Part shown: positions 1-8,860 of the stretch, one piece after another
Layout: the number at the start of each line of letters is the position of its first letter
Position numbering within the stretch: position 1 is the first letter of the stretch
Source of the DNA: Myxococcus stipitatus
GTDB lineage: Bacteria; Myxococcota; Myxococcia; Myxococcales; Myxococcaceae
Length of the DNA: 64,000 nucleotides
Assembly (NCBI RefSeq): GCF_021412625.1
Contig: NZ_JAKCFI010000002.1
Span: 186,001 to 250,000 of the forward strand
Direction of reading: 5' to 3'
The notes under the pieces: model-generated
Databases searched by the model: none
What the model was told of the DNA's origin: nothing
The model's input: the letters and a program-made list of their open reading frames with translations, nothing else
Position numbers and translations under genes: made by a program

Positions 1-1
1 G

Positions 2-1525
2 ACGCCCAACGCGCAGGGCGGCAAGCGCGTGGTGGTGTCCGACGCGCGCCTGGGCAAGCAGCCCATCATCCTGGAGCAGCCGGAGCCCACGCTGTACCGC
101 TACCGGCTGGAGGAGCCGGTGCCGCCGGGGGCCGCGGCCGTGCTCGACGTCGCCGTGCGGGCGGTGGCGCCCAAGGGGGAGCCCCCCTCGAGGATGCTCC
201 TGGGCGGTCTGGGGGGCGGCGCGTCCCAGGGGGGAGACCATGGCGCCTTCTCCGCGACGCCGGACTTCCTCAGCCTGGTGGGCGTGGTGCCCCAGGTGCC
301 GCCGCTCGACGACAAGGGCCAGCCCTGGGCGGGTCCCCAGGGTATCGGCGACCTGGCGTTGTACGCGCCGGCCCACGTGCTGGCCTCCATCACCGTGCCG
401 TCCGGGTGGGCGGTGCACGCCACCGGCGCGCCCATGGGCGAGGTGCCGGAGCGGGATGGACGCGTGCGCTTCGCCTTCGCGGCGGGCGCGGTGCGCGACT
501 TTCCCATCCTCGTTTCGCGGGGCTACGCGGTGTCCACGGCCACCGTGAATGGCGTCACGGTGGAGAGCCACTACGCCGCGCGCAACAAGGACGTGGGCGA
601 GCGGGTGCTGAAGTACGCGACCGCGGCGCTGACGGAGTTCGAGCGTCGGTTGGGGCCGCTGCCCTACACGCACTTCCGCGTGGTGGAGGCGCCGCTGTCG
701 GGTGGGGCGGGGGGCATGGAGTTCCCGGGCCTCATCACCGTGGCCACGTCGCTCTACCGTGGCGTGGCGGACCCCACCGAGCTGCTGGGGGGCATGGGAA
801 ACCTCCAGGGGATGAAGGAGCTGCTGGATGCGCTCGGGCAGCAGGGGGCGGGGCCGGGGCCCTTCGCGCAGCTGGGCGTCATGTTGGAGCGCACGCTCGA
901 GTTCACGGTGGCGCACGAGGTGGCGCACCAGTACTTCGCGGGGCTGGTGGGGTCGGACCCCGTGAACATGCCGGTGGTGGACGAGTCCCTGGCCCAGTAC
1001 GCCGCGCTGCTCTACATCGAGTGGAAGCACGGCAAGGCGGCGGCGGAGAAGCTGCGCAAGGAGCTGCTCGTCTCGCCGTACCACATGTACCGGCTGTCGG
1101 GCGGCGAGGACGGCCGCGCGGACCGGCCCACGGGAGACTTCGACAACGAGACGCAGTACGGGGCGCTCGTGTACGCGAAGGCGCCCATGCTGCACCACGC
1201 GTCGCGCAAGCTGGTGGGGGACGCGGCCTTCCTCCAGGGCATGCGCAACTACGTGGACGCGTACCGCTTCAAGTGGACGTGTCGGGAGTGCTTCACGCGC
1301 GAGCTGGCCAAGGCGAGCCCCTCGCACGCGAAGCAGCTGGAGCGGCTGCGCGTGCGTTGGTGGAACGAGGCGCGCGGCGACGACGACCTGGGGCTGCCCA
1401 ACCTGGGGGCCGTCATGGGGACGCTGGGCGGCGGGGGCGGGATGAGCGTGGACGACCTGGAGGCGCTCGACCCCGCCGTGAAGGCGATGCTCGAGGAGGT
1501 GCTGCCCGGCTTGCTGGGGCAGTGA
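2..1525 (+). CDS. M1-family (gluzincin) metallopeptidase, 5' truncated
   Basis: The reading frame is open from base 2, so the true start lies before the window; the first in-window GTG codons (from 29) are probably internal. Counting from base 29, a gluzincin zinc site HEVAH lies at residues 296-300, with a Glu in VVDES at the M1 spacing of 18 residues. GGMEFPG at about 217-223 sits where M1 aminopeptidases carry the GxMEN exopeptidase motif, but the Asn is replaced by Phe, so peptide preference may differ. The upstream part is beta-rich, like the M1 N-terminal domain. The C-terminal part is short and lacks the long ERAP/PepN helical repeat domain. Its stop lies 7 bases from the convergent ftsY stop. 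The family is clear; substrate and location are unknown because the N terminus is missing. Confidence 0.8.
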   Translation, partial: TPNAQGGKRVVVSDARLGKQPIILEQPEPTLYRYRLEEPVPPGAAAVLDVAVRAVAPKGEPPSRMLLGGLGGGASQGGDHGAFSATPDFLSLVGVVPQVPPLDDKGQPWAGPQGIGDLALYAPAHVLASITVPSGWAVHATGAPMGEVPERDGRVRFAFAAGAVRDFPILVSRGYAVSTATVNGVTVESHYAARNKDVGERVLKYATAALTEFERRLGPLPYTHFRVVEAPLSGGAGGMEFPGLITVATSLYRGVADPTELLGGMGNLQGMKELLDALGQQGAGPGPFAQLGVMLERTLEFTVAHEVAHQYFAGLVGSDPVNMPVVDESLAQYAALLYIEWKHGKAAAEKLRKELLVSPYHMYRLSGGEDGRADRPTGDFDNETQYGALVYAKAPMLHHASRKLVGDAAFLQGMRNYVDAYRFKWTCRECFTRELAKASPSHAKQLERLRVRWWNEARGDDDLGLPNLGAVMGTLGGGGGMSVDDLEALDPAVKAMLEEVLPGLLGQ

Positions 1526-1532
1526 CGCGGCG

Positions 1533-3101
1533 TCAGTCGAACAGCGCCTGGACGAACTCGCGCGGCTCGAAGCGGCGCAGGTCGGCGACCTTCTCGCCGA
1601 CGCCGACCCAGACGACGGGCAGCTTCAGCTCGTCGCAGATGCCGATGATGACGCCGCCCTTGGCGGTGCCGTCCAGCTTCGTCAGGGCGATGGCGGTGAC
1701 GCCCACGGCCTCGTGGAATTGCTTGGCCTGCTGGATGGCGTTCTGGCCGTTGGTGGAGTCGAGCACCAGCAGCACCTCGTGCGGGGCGCCCGGCAGCGCC
1801 TTCTCCAGCACGCGCTTGACCTTCTTCAGCTCCTCCATGAGGGGGGCCTTGGTGTGGAGTCGGCCCGCGGTGTCGGCGATGACGACGTCGGCGCCATCGG
1901 CCTGGGCCTTCTTCACGGCCTCGAAGACGACGGAGCCCGGGTCGCCGCCCTCCACGCCCTTGACGAGCTGGGCCCCGGCGCGCTCGGCCCACACGTCGAG
2001 CTGTTCGGTGGCGGCGGCGCGGAAGGTGTCACCCGCGGCGAGCACGACCTTCTTGCCCTCGGCGGTCAGCTTCGCGGACAGCTTGCCGATGGTGGTCGTC
2101 TTCCCGGCGCCGTTGACGCCCACGACCATGACGACGTGCGGCGGGCCTCCGCCCTCCAGCGTGCGGGGCACGGGCAGGTCGACGATGCGCGCCACCTCCT
2201 CGCGGATGAGGGACTTGATTCGCTCGGGGTCCTTGAGCTCGTTGCGCTTGAGCTTCTCGCGCGCCACGTCCACCAGGTGGCTGGCGGTGCGCACGCCGAT
2301 GTCGGCGGTGAAGAGGATCTCCTCCAGGTCCGCGAGCACCGACTCGTCCACCTGGCGCTGCTGGCCGAAGAGGCCGTTGAGCCGGGCCATGAAGCCCTGG
2401 CTCTTCGTCTTGTCCAGGCCCTGGGCCAGGGTGCGGCCCGCCTCGGCCTCGACCTTGGCGCGGGCGGCGGCTTCCTCGGCGCGGCGGGCCTCCTCGACGG
2501 CGGCGGCCTCGCGCGCGCGCTCCTCGTCGCGCAGCCGCTGGGCCTCGGCTTGCTCGCGCTTGCGGCGCTCCCGGGCCTCCTCGTCCGCGGCCTTCTTGGC
2601 GCGGTACTCGGCGCGCTTCTCCTCTTCCTCACGCTCCTTGAGGGCGCGGGCCTCGGACTCCAGGCGGGCGCGCTCGGCGGCGTCGGTGGTGCCCCGGGCC
2701 GCGCGGGCGGCCTCCTCGCGCTGACGCGTCAGCTCCTGGGCGCGGGCGTGGGCCTCCTCGGCCTCGCGCAGGCGTGCGGCCTCCTTCTCGGAGGGGGGCA
2801 GCTCCACGCGCAGCTCGGGACGCTCGGCGGGGAGGGCCGGGCGTTCCTCGGGGAGAGGGGCGCCTGGCTTCTTCGTGGGGGCCGGAGCCTTCTTCTTGAA
2901 GAAGAGCTTGCGTGCCGCCAGCACCATCAGCAGGACGAAGAGGGCCGCGCCGCCGATACCCACCGCGTCGCCCGGGGAGAAGCCCTCCGAGGGGGGCGTT
3001 CCGGTCCCCGGCTGCGTCGTATTCCCGCCCGGCGTGGGGGCGGGGGAGGGGGCAGGGGGCACCTGCGCGGCCAGGGTATCCAGGACAGTGGGCGTCTTCA
3101 T
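1533..3101 (-). CDS. ftsY: Signal recognition particle receptor FtsY
   Basis: SRP receptor GTPase that docks ribosome-SRP complexes at the inner membrane for co-translational insertion. At 522 residues it is longer than E. coli FtsY in its N-terminal part. A Pro/Thr-rich start is followed by a membrane segment at about 46-67 (AVGIGGAALFVLLMVLAA), then a long Glu/Arg/Ala-rich, probably coiled-coil stretch (about 100-225), then the NG domain. GTPase motifs are intact: G1 GVNGAGKTTT, G3 DTAGRL, G4 TKLDGTAKGG, and the usual C-terminal RFEPREFVQALF. The true membrane helix at the N terminus is the membrane-anchored layout seen in several deltaproteobacterial FtsY proteins. The gene is divergent from the lipoprotein gene at 3173, with 71 bases between. 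Confidence 0.97.
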   Translation of the reverse strand: MKTPTVLDTLAAQVPPAPSPAPTPGGNTTQPGTGTPPSEGFSPGDAVGIGGAALFVLLMVLAARKLFFKKKAPAPTKKPGAPLPEERPALPAERPELRVELPPSEKEAARLREAEEAHARAQELTRQREEAARAARGTTDAAERARLESEARALKEREEEEKRAEYRAKKAADEEARERRKREQAEAQRLRDEERAREAAAVEEARRAEEAAARAKVEAEAGRTLAQGLDKTKSQGFMARLNGLFGQQRQVDESVLADLEEILFTADIGVRTASHLVDVAREKLKRNELKDPERIKSLIREEVARIVDLPVPRTLEGGGPPHVVMVVGVNGAGKTTTIGKLSAKLTAEGKKVVLAAGDTFRAAATEQLDVWAERAGAQLVKGVEGGDPGSVVFEAVKKAQADGADVVIADTAGRLHTKAPLMEELKKVKRVLEKALPGAPHEVLLVLDSTNGQNAIQQAKQFHEAVGVTAIALTKLDGTAKGGVIIGICDELKLPVVWVGVGEKVADLRRFEPREFVQALFD

Positions 3102-3172
3102 ATGCGCGGCTCCGCATACACCAACACGCCGGTGGATGCAGCGCCCCTGGCCGGGTAGAACCCCGCTTTGCC

Positions 3173-3727
3173 ATGCGTTTCGAACTCCCCACCGCCATGC
3201 TGTCGGTCCTCCTGCTGGGCAGTGCCTGCATCGTCGAGGCTCCGGGAGGGGCCTCCGCGGACGAGCGACGCGCGGTCACCGTCAAGGAGGTCCCCGCCCT
3301 GTCCGTCCGCAACGGGGCGAACCTGGGCGGCAAGGTGGAGCTGACCGCGGCCTCCGTGGAGCCAGGGCGGCTCACTCCCGGTTCGCGCGCGCAGGTGACG
3401 CTGTACTTCAAGGTGCTCCAGCCGCTCGACGAGGACTACCACGTGTTCGTCCACGTCGAGGACGTGGGCGGCCGCATGGAGCGGATGAACATGGACCACC
3501 CGCCCGCGGGCGGCCGTCTCCCCACGTCGCAGTGGAAGCCGGGCGAGGTCGTCAAGGACGAGTTCTCCATCTACCTGCCCGCGGACGCCACGGCGAAGGC
3601 GTTGAACATCTGGCTGGGCATGTGGGACCCCAAGACGGACTCGCGCCTGTCGCTGACCAACCCGGACGCGGTCCGCAACGACGGCCGCAACCGCATCCTG
3701 CTCGCGCAGGTGCCCGTGGCTCAGTAG
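3173..3727 (+). CDS. Putative secreted lipoprotein, beta-sandwich-like
   Basis: A protein of 184 residues. I chose the ATG at 3173 because it gives an N-terminal signal (MRFELPTAMLSVLLLGSAC) whose Cys could be lipidated, although Gly at -3 is not the best lipobox. The longer frame upstream overlaps ftsY in antisense and has no signal sequence. The mature part has alternating hydrophobic residues typical of a beta sandwich (QVTLYFKVL, YHVFVHVED, ALNIWLGMWD), resembling ligand-binding jelly rolls described for exported glycan-binding proteins. I recognise no family firmly. It probably sits in the periplasm or outer membrane. The 71-base gap to ftsY should hold its promoter. Confidence 0.7.
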   Translation: MRFELPTAMLSVLLLGSACIVEAPGGASADERRAVTVKEVPALSVRNGANLGGKVELTAASVEPGRLTPGSRAQVTLYFKVLQPLDEDYHVFVHVEDVGGRMERMNMDHPPAGGRLPTSQWKPGEVVKDEFSIYLPADATAKALNIWLGMWDPKTDSRLSLTNPDAVRNDGRNRILLAQVPVAQ

Positions 3728-3873
3728 CAGCAGGCTCCGCATCGGGGCTGGGCGGCCCATCGCGCGGCCGAAGTGTCGGGTTCCGGAAGGTCGCGGGACG
3801 GGCCCGGTGGAGAGGGGCGGATGCGCGAGGAGGAGGCGCTGGACGCACGCCCCCTCCGTTCAGCGCGCGCTGC

Positions 3874-4644
3874 TCACCAGATGCAGGCGCCCCCGACGAA
3901 GTTCGGGAAGGGGGCGAGAGAGCCGTCCGGAACGGTGCCGTGCTCGGCCAGTGTGCTGGGGCTCTTGTACATGGGCGAGTTGGGATCGGGCAGGTGATAG
4001 CTCATGTCATACACCGTGCTGCTCGAGCGCTCGCGCAGCCGGGTGCCACACTCGGGTTGGTGAGTGAAGGCGGCGAGCGAGCCCAGGGGAACCTCCCGGA
4101 CGCTGGCGCTCCCTCCGAAATAGTCGAGGTCCGACGTGTTCGTGATGGGGTACTTGGCGCCTGAAATCCAAAGATAGACCTGGCTGGTCGACCGCTCCGC
4201 GACGAGGACCTTGTAGGAATAGTCGAGGAAGTGCTCCGACCAGGCGCTGCTGGGCAGGTCGAAGATGGGCTTGAAGCCGAGGTTGTTCCAGTAGCCCAGC
4301 TCCGTGGTCGTCGGAATCAGCCAGTACCGCTTTCCCACCACGACATAGATGGTGTTGGGGAAGTTGTACTGGCGGAAGAGGGTACCTTCCCGAGGGACGC
4401 GCTCGTAGGAGTTGATGGTCGCTTGCGGCGTCACGATGGTGATGGCGCTCGAGTACACGCTCCATTGCGAGGGCGGGATATAGAACGGCGTTCCCCCCGC
4501 GACGATGTAGCGGTTCGAGGTCTCCTGACCGAAGAGGACGACGCCGTCGAGGGGCGCGTATTCCGCGAAGGCCTGGGTGCCGACGATGCCCAGACACAGC
4601 GCCAGCCACCGGGCAAGGATGAGGTTGAACGAGACACGACGCAC
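3874..4644 (-). CDS. Secreted protein with short aromatic repeats, unknown function
   Basis: The GTG at 4644 is preferred because AGGAG lies 8 bases upstream; an ATG at 4683 exists but has no comparable site. The protein has 256 residues. The first ~30 are an Arg-rich signal sequence with a hydrophobic core ending near TQAFA. The mature part has several imperfect units of about 40-50 residues with a pattern like 'IYVVVGKRYWLIPTTTEL..Y' and 'YLWISGAKYPITNTSDLDYF', suggesting a small repeat-built beta fold. Two Cys near the C terminus (PECGTRL and GGACIW) could form a disulphide. No catalytic motif is visible. An exported protein of unknown role, perhaps surface binding. Confidence 0.7.
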   Translation of the reverse strand: MRRVSFNLILARWLALCLGIVGTQAFAEYAPLDGVVLFGQETSNRYIVAGGTPFYIPPSQWSVYSSAITIVTPQATINSYERVPREGTLFRQYNFPNTIYVVVGKRYWLIPTTTELGYWNNLGFKPIFDLPSSAWSEHFLDYSYKVLVAERSTSQVYLWISGAKYPITNTSDLDYFGGSASVREVPLGSLAAFTHQPECGTRLRERSSSTVYDMSYHLPDPNSPMYKSPSTLAEHGTVPDGSLAPFPNFVGGACIW

Positions 4645-4817
4645 GGATGCTTCTCCTGTCACGGGTGAGTGCTGCCGATGCAAGCCCTATCGGGGTTGGC
4701 GTGACGGAAGCGTGACGGCGTGAAGTCTTTCTTCGGGCGGGAGGGGTGTTTGGGTATGTTGGAAATGTCTGCCTTTGCTGCCGGAGGCCCGTGGCTGCGC
4801 GCGACACGAGGCCGCCG

Positions 4818-5768
4818 TCAATGGGAGGCCGTGGCGAAGAGGTTGAGGCCGAGCTCGTCGGACAGTCGCCGGATGGCGTGCTGGGCCCGGACGCTGTTGC
4901 CGAAGCGGTCCAGCGGTGGGCTGAAGGCGGCGATGGCGAGCCTGCCGGGGACGACGGCGAGGAGGCCGCCGCCCACGCCACTCTTGGCGGGCAGGCCCAC
5001 CTCGTACTGCCAGGTGCCCGTGTTGTCGTAGAGCCCGTTCATCGTCATCTCCGCGAGGATGCGCGGCACGTGCGCCGCCTTCACGGCGCGCTGACGGGTG
5101 AGGGGGTTGATGCCCCCGGCGGCGAGCGTGGCCCCCATCACCGCCAGGTCGTGCGTGGTGATGCCCACCGAGCACTGGCGCGTGTAGACGTCCGTGGCCT
5201 CCATCGGGTCGCTGTAGAGGGTGTGGGCGCTGTCCAGCAGCCACGCCAGGGCCCGGTTGTGCTGGTTGGTCGCCGCCTCCGAGCGGTAGACCTCCTCCAT
5301 CACCGGGAGTGGCCGCCCGGCGAAGGCGCTCATCGTCGCGTGGATCTTCTCCCAGCGCTCCGCCGCCGACGCCGCCGGGACCAGGCTGACAGTGGCGATG
5401 GCGCCCGCGTTGACGAAGGGATTGAGCGGCCGGCCATCATGGACCACGAGCGCGTGGACGGAGGAGAACGACTCTCCGGTGGGGTTGTCGCCCACCTTTT
5501 GCCGCAGCGTCCGCGCGCCCAGCTCGTCGAGCACCCGCGCCAGGGTGAACACCTTGGAGATGGACTCGACGGCGAACTCGGAGCGCGTGTCGCCGGCCTC
5601 CGCGAGCTGCCCGTCCGGCGTCATGACCACCAGCCCGAACCGCTCGGGCTTCACGCGCGCGAGCACCGGGATGTAGCTGGCGTTCTGTCCCTCGCGCAGG
5701 TCCTGGAAGGCGCGGTGGGCCTCAATGGTCGCCGTACGGATGGCGTCCAGCGTCGGGGCCGAATCCAT
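4818..5768 (-). CDS. glsA: Glutaminase A
   Basis: Serine-dependent glutaminase that hydrolyses L-glutamine to glutamate and ammonia in the cytoplasm. At 316 residues it has normal family length. The nucleophile motif is ESISKVF (Ser-Ile-Ser-Lys), and PFVNAGAI and NPTGESF surround the substrate site as in YbaS/YneH-type enzymes. The start is supported by AGGAGG 8 bases upstream, inside the end of the antiporter gene; the two genes overlap by 47 bases and are probably co-translated. Together they resemble the glutamine branch of acid resistance, in which ammonia production and glutamate export consume protons, or simply glutamine catabolism during predation. Confidence 0.95.
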   Translation of the reverse strand: MDSAPTLDAIRTATIEAHRAFQDLREGQNASYIPVLARVKPERFGLVVMTPDGQLAEAGDTRSEFAVESISKVFTLARVLDELGARTLRQKVGDNPTGESFSSVHALVVHDGRPLNPFVNAGAIATVSLVPAASAAERWEKIHATMSAFAGRPLPVMEEVYRSEAATNQHNRALAWLLDSAHTLYSDPMEATDVYTRQCSVGITTHDLAVMGATLAAGGINPLTRQRAVKAAHVPRILAEMTMNGLYDNTGTWQYEVGLPAKSGVGGGLLAVVPGRLAIAAFSPPLDRFGNSVRAQHAIRRLSDELGLNLFATASH

Positions 5769-7350
5769 CGGGTGTCCTCCTGCCGGGAAGCGGGTGGTCG
5801 CGTGTCGCGGGGGCCTCGTGCTCCGCCTCCTCGTCCAGCGAGGGCGCTCCCGGGTGGCCGAGGCCGCCGGGCTTCTCCCAGTTGAAGGGGGCGAAGTCCC
5901 GGCTCCCCGCCGCGGTGCGCCAGGCGGCCTTGCGGCGCGAGTAGACGAAGAGGGGCAGCGCGACGAAGAGCACGTTGCCCGCGACGAGGATGAGCACGTA
6001 CGTCATCGGGCTGCCGACCTTGATCTGCGACGGCGGGATGAAGCTGAGCACGAACGCGATGAGCGCGCCGATGAGGCCCGCGCCGCCGATGACCCACATC
6101 CCCGCGGCGCCTCCCGGGACGCGGTAGGCGCGAGGCGTGTGAGGCTCGCTGTAGCGCAGGTAGATGGCCGCCGCGAACATCAGGATGTACATGATGAGAT
6201 ACAGGGTCGACGTCAGCTGGCTGAGGATTTGATACGCGGCCTGCACCGACGGGAGGATGACGAACATCAGCGCCAGGAACGTCACCAGCATCCCCTGGAC
6301 GAGCAGGATGTGGCTGGGCGCGCCGTGCTTGTTGTGTCGCTGGAAGAACGGGGGCAGGTAGCCCGCGCGTCCCACCGCGCCCAGCGCCGCGGAGGGCCCC
6401 GAAACCCAGACGGTGACGCTGCCCAGCACGCCGAGGAACAGCGCCACCGCCACCACCGAGGACAGCCAGGGCGCGCCGAGGGCCTTGAAGAAGTCTCGGT
6501 AGGAGACCAGCAGGCTCTGGGTCAGGTTGATCTGCGTCTTGGGGATGATGATGCTGATGGCCAGCGTGCCGAGCACGAAGACCAGGACCGTGACCACCGA
6601 GGCCATGAGGATGGCGAGCGGATAGGTCCGATTGGGATTCCTCGCCTCCTTCACGTGGATGGCGTTCATCTCCATGCCCGCGTAGAAGAGGAAGATGGAC
6701 GCGGCCAGCACCAGGTTGCCGAACTGCGTGAAGTCCGGAATCACCTTGTCCCAGCCGAGCTGTATCTGGATGGGGCGTCCCTGGGCCAGGTAGGTCGCTC
6801 CCAGCACGATGAGCAGGCCCGCGGGGATGATGGTGCCGATGAGCCCTCCCCACTTGGAGATGGTGGCGGAGGCCTTGAGCCCCCGCATCGTCACCAGCGT
6901 CGCGGCCCAGTAGAGGGCGAGCACGATGAGGATGGTGTAGAACTTGTTGGACGAGAGCGCCTTGTCCCACGTCTGGTCGGGGCCGACGAAGGCCAGCGAC
7001 ACCGCGCCGTAGGTGAGCACGGTGGGGAACCAGATGGTGGACTCCACCCAGACCAGGAAGATGGCGAGGAAGCCCCAGCGGGGACCGAAGGCCTCGCCCA
7101 CCCAGCGGAACACGCCGCCCTTCTCCGGCCAGCCGGTGGCCAGCTCCGCCGCGACGAGCGCGACGGGGATGAGGAAGAAGACGGCCGCGAACGTGTAATA
7201 GAAGATGGACGTGAGGCCATACTCCGCCTCGGCCGGAAGGCCGCGCAGGCTGACCACGGCCGTGACGTTCATGATGGCCAGCGTGAGGACGCCGAGCGTG
7301 GGCGCCGCCGCGCGTCTGGCCGGGGAGCGGGTCGCTGTTCCGGAACCCAT
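5722..7350 (-). CDS. gadC: GadC-like glutamate/amino-acid antiporter (APC superfamily)
   Basis: A 542-residue inner-membrane transporter with about 12 hydrophobic segments. It fits the glutamate:GABA antiporter family: TLAIMNVTAVVSLRGLP in the first helix, WPEKGGVFRWVGEAFG in the second-helix region, and a long charged C-terminal tail after the last helix, like the pH plug of E. coli GadC. The ATG at 7350 has AGGAGG 8 bases upstream. The downstream glutaminase start lies inside this gene, and a DcaP-like porin gene lies 37 bases upstream. I infer uptake of glutamine or glutamate coupled to export of the deamidated or decarboxylated product. No glutamate decarboxylase gene is visible, so glutamate is the more likely export product. 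Confidence 0.85.
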   Translation of the reverse strand: MGSGTATRSPARRAAAPTLGVLTLAIMNVTAVVSLRGLPAEAEYGLTSIFYYTFAAVFFLIPVALVAAELATGWPEKGGVFRWVGEAFGPRWGFLAIFLVWVESTIWFPTVLTYGAVSLAFVGPDQTWDKALSSNKFYTILIVLALYWAATLVTMRGLKASATISKWGGLIGTIIPAGLLIVLGATYLAQGRPIQIQLGWDKVIPDFTQFGNLVLAASIFLFYAGMEMNAIHVKEARNPNRTYPLAILMASVVTVLVFVLGTLAISIIIPKTQINLTQSLLVSYRDFFKALGAPWLSSVVAVALFLGVLGSVTVWVSGPSAALGAVGRAGYLPPFFQRHNKHGAPSHILLVQGMLVTFLALMFVILPSVQAAYQILSQLTSTLYLIMYILMFAAAIYLRYSEPHTPRAYRVPGGAAGMWVIGGAGLIGALIAFVLSFIPPSQIKVGSPMTYVLILVAGNVLFVALPLFVYSRRKAAWRTAAGSRDFAPFNWEKPGGLGHPGAPSLDEEAEHEAPATRDHPLPGRRTPDGFGPDAGRHPYGDH

Positions 7351-7387
7351 GGATGTGTCCCTCCTGGTCCCGTGTCACGTTGGCGAC

Positions 7388-8740
7388 TCAGTAGCGGTAC
7401 TGGAAGGTGAGCTGACCTCGGAAGGCCTGGCCGGACCGGCCGTTGATTGCCCGGTTGTAGCCCCACAGTCCCTCGATACCGAGCTGGACGCCCTTCATCG
7501 GCTGGGCAACCAGGTTCAGCGAGGCGTACTGCGAGCGCCGCAGCGCGGAGGCCCCCAGGGCGTCCCGGTGGTCCCGGTCCCACAGCTTCAGCCAGCCATA
7601 GGTCGCGGTGGAGGCGAGCATGGGCATCCAGGCGTACGTGACGCCCACGTAGGCGCCGAGCAGGGGGATGGCGTCGAGCGAGCCGCTCTCGTCCGGCGCG
7701 GCGTCATAATGCGCGCCGCCGGTGTCGTTGACGTAGGCGGCGATGCCTTGTCCGCCGGTGACGCCCAGCTGGAAGGTGTGCCGGCGCGAGGCATGGTAGG
7801 CGCCCGTCAGGTTGCCCCCGATGCCGAGCACCGTCTCGCTGTCGTCGCGCCCGGGCGCCTGGCTGCCCACGGCGCGCACCAGGCCGGCGAGCTGCACGTG
7901 CCCCCACGCTCCCTCCGCGCGCCAGGCGACGACGCCGTCGGGGACGATGTCGCGCGGGGGGCCGGTGGCGGTGGGGATGTTGGCGCCCGGCTGTTCGATG
8001 GCGACCTGGAGGAACATCCGCAGGTGCTCGTCGTGGTTGAGCCGGTGGCCGTAGCGCATCACCGCGTGTTTGGAGAAGACGAGGGCGTTGGGGCCCTCGA
8101 AGTCGAGCGTCTTCGGGTAGGCGTCGACGTCCGCGAACGTCGAGTCGGTGAAGCCCGCGACGAAGCCGCCGAGCTGCGCGTAGGCATAGTCGGGGTGGAA
8201 GCCGAAGGCGGGGTCCGCCTGCGCGAAGCTGGTGTTGAACAACAGCCGCATGGGCCCCAGCTCCGTCCTGCCCCGGAACTCGAGGGAGACGTCGGACGTG
8301 TTCGCGGTCGCCGCCGCCTGGGCCCCCGGGGAGTCGTGGAAGTCCTGGCCCTCCACGGGGATGGCGGAGGTGGTGAACCAGGTGGGCGTGCCCAGCCGCT
8401 TGGAGCTCTCCATGAAGTGCGTGGTGGCCGCGACGCCGAGCTTCACGAAGATGTCGGTGGTGGGGACCCGGAAGTAGCCGGGCAAGCTCTTGTCGAAGAC
8501 CGCGTGGTCGGGGCGCGGGGTGAAGAACTGGGTGTTCGGCAGCAGCGCGAGGTCGAGGATGGGCAGCTGTGGAAGCCGCAGCGGGTCCTCCTCGAGGGCC
8601 GCGGTGTCCGAGCTCCGCCCCGAGGGAGCTTCGGGCTCCGCGGGCTGGGCGCGGGCCTCCCCCGCCAGGGTGCTCAGCAGGGACAGCAGCAGGATGGCGA
8701 CGCCGCTTCTGGCGGGGCGCGGCGGGGTTCTCGGCTTCAT
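7388..8740 (-). CDS. DcaP-like outer-membrane porin
   Basis: The ATG at 8740 is chosen over a far upstream one because it gives a clean signal peptide (MKPRTPPRPARSGVAILLLS, cleavage after GEARA) and has GAGGA upstream; the product is 450 residues. After a Pro/Glu-rich spacer come alternating beta strands ending in FRGQLTFQYRY, a typical barrel C terminus with a terminal aromatic. The segment TDIFVKLGVAATTHFMES followed by SAIPVEGQ resembles DcaP-family trimeric porins, which pass small organic acids. Its place between two amino-acid transporter genes and upstream of glutaminase suggests it admits amino acids or dicarboxylates to the periplasm. Confidence 0.75.
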   Translation of the reverse strand: MKPRTPPRPARSGVAILLLSLLSTLAGEARAQPAEPEAPSGRSSDTAALEEDPLRLPQLPILDLALLPNTQFFTPRPDHAVFDKSLPGYFRVPTTDIFVKLGVAATTHFMESSKRLGTPTWFTTSAIPVEGQDFHDSPGAQAAATANTSDVSLEFRGRTELGPMRLLFNTSFAQADPAFGFHPDYAYAQLGGFVAGFTDSTFADVDAYPKTLDFEGPNALVFSKHAVMRYGHRLNHDEHLRMFLQVAIEQPGANIPTATGPPRDIVPDGVVAWRAEGAWGHVQLAGLVRAVGSQAPGRDDSETVLGIGGNLTGAYHASRRHTFQLGVTGGQGIAAYVNDTGGAHYDAAPDESGSLDAIPLLGAYVGVTYAWMPMLASTATYGWLKLWDRDHRDALGASALRRSQYASLNLVAQPMKGVQLGIEGLWGYNRAINGRSGQAFRGQLTFQYRY

Positions 8741-8860
8741 TTCGTCCTCGGCCACATGGCGTGGCCGGGAAGTTAGGGCGTGGCCGGCTCGGACCACGGC
8801 GGCCTGGGGGGAAGGGGAGTGTCGACGACCTCGAGCGGGGCCTCCCCGCCGGCGCGGACG

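Noticed and set aside
1523-1535. Perfect inverted repeat TGACG-CGG-CGTCA between the peptidase and ftsY stops
   Set aside because: It consists mostly of the two convergent TGA stop codons and their neighbours, is only five to six pairs long and has no T-run; chance is enough to explain it.
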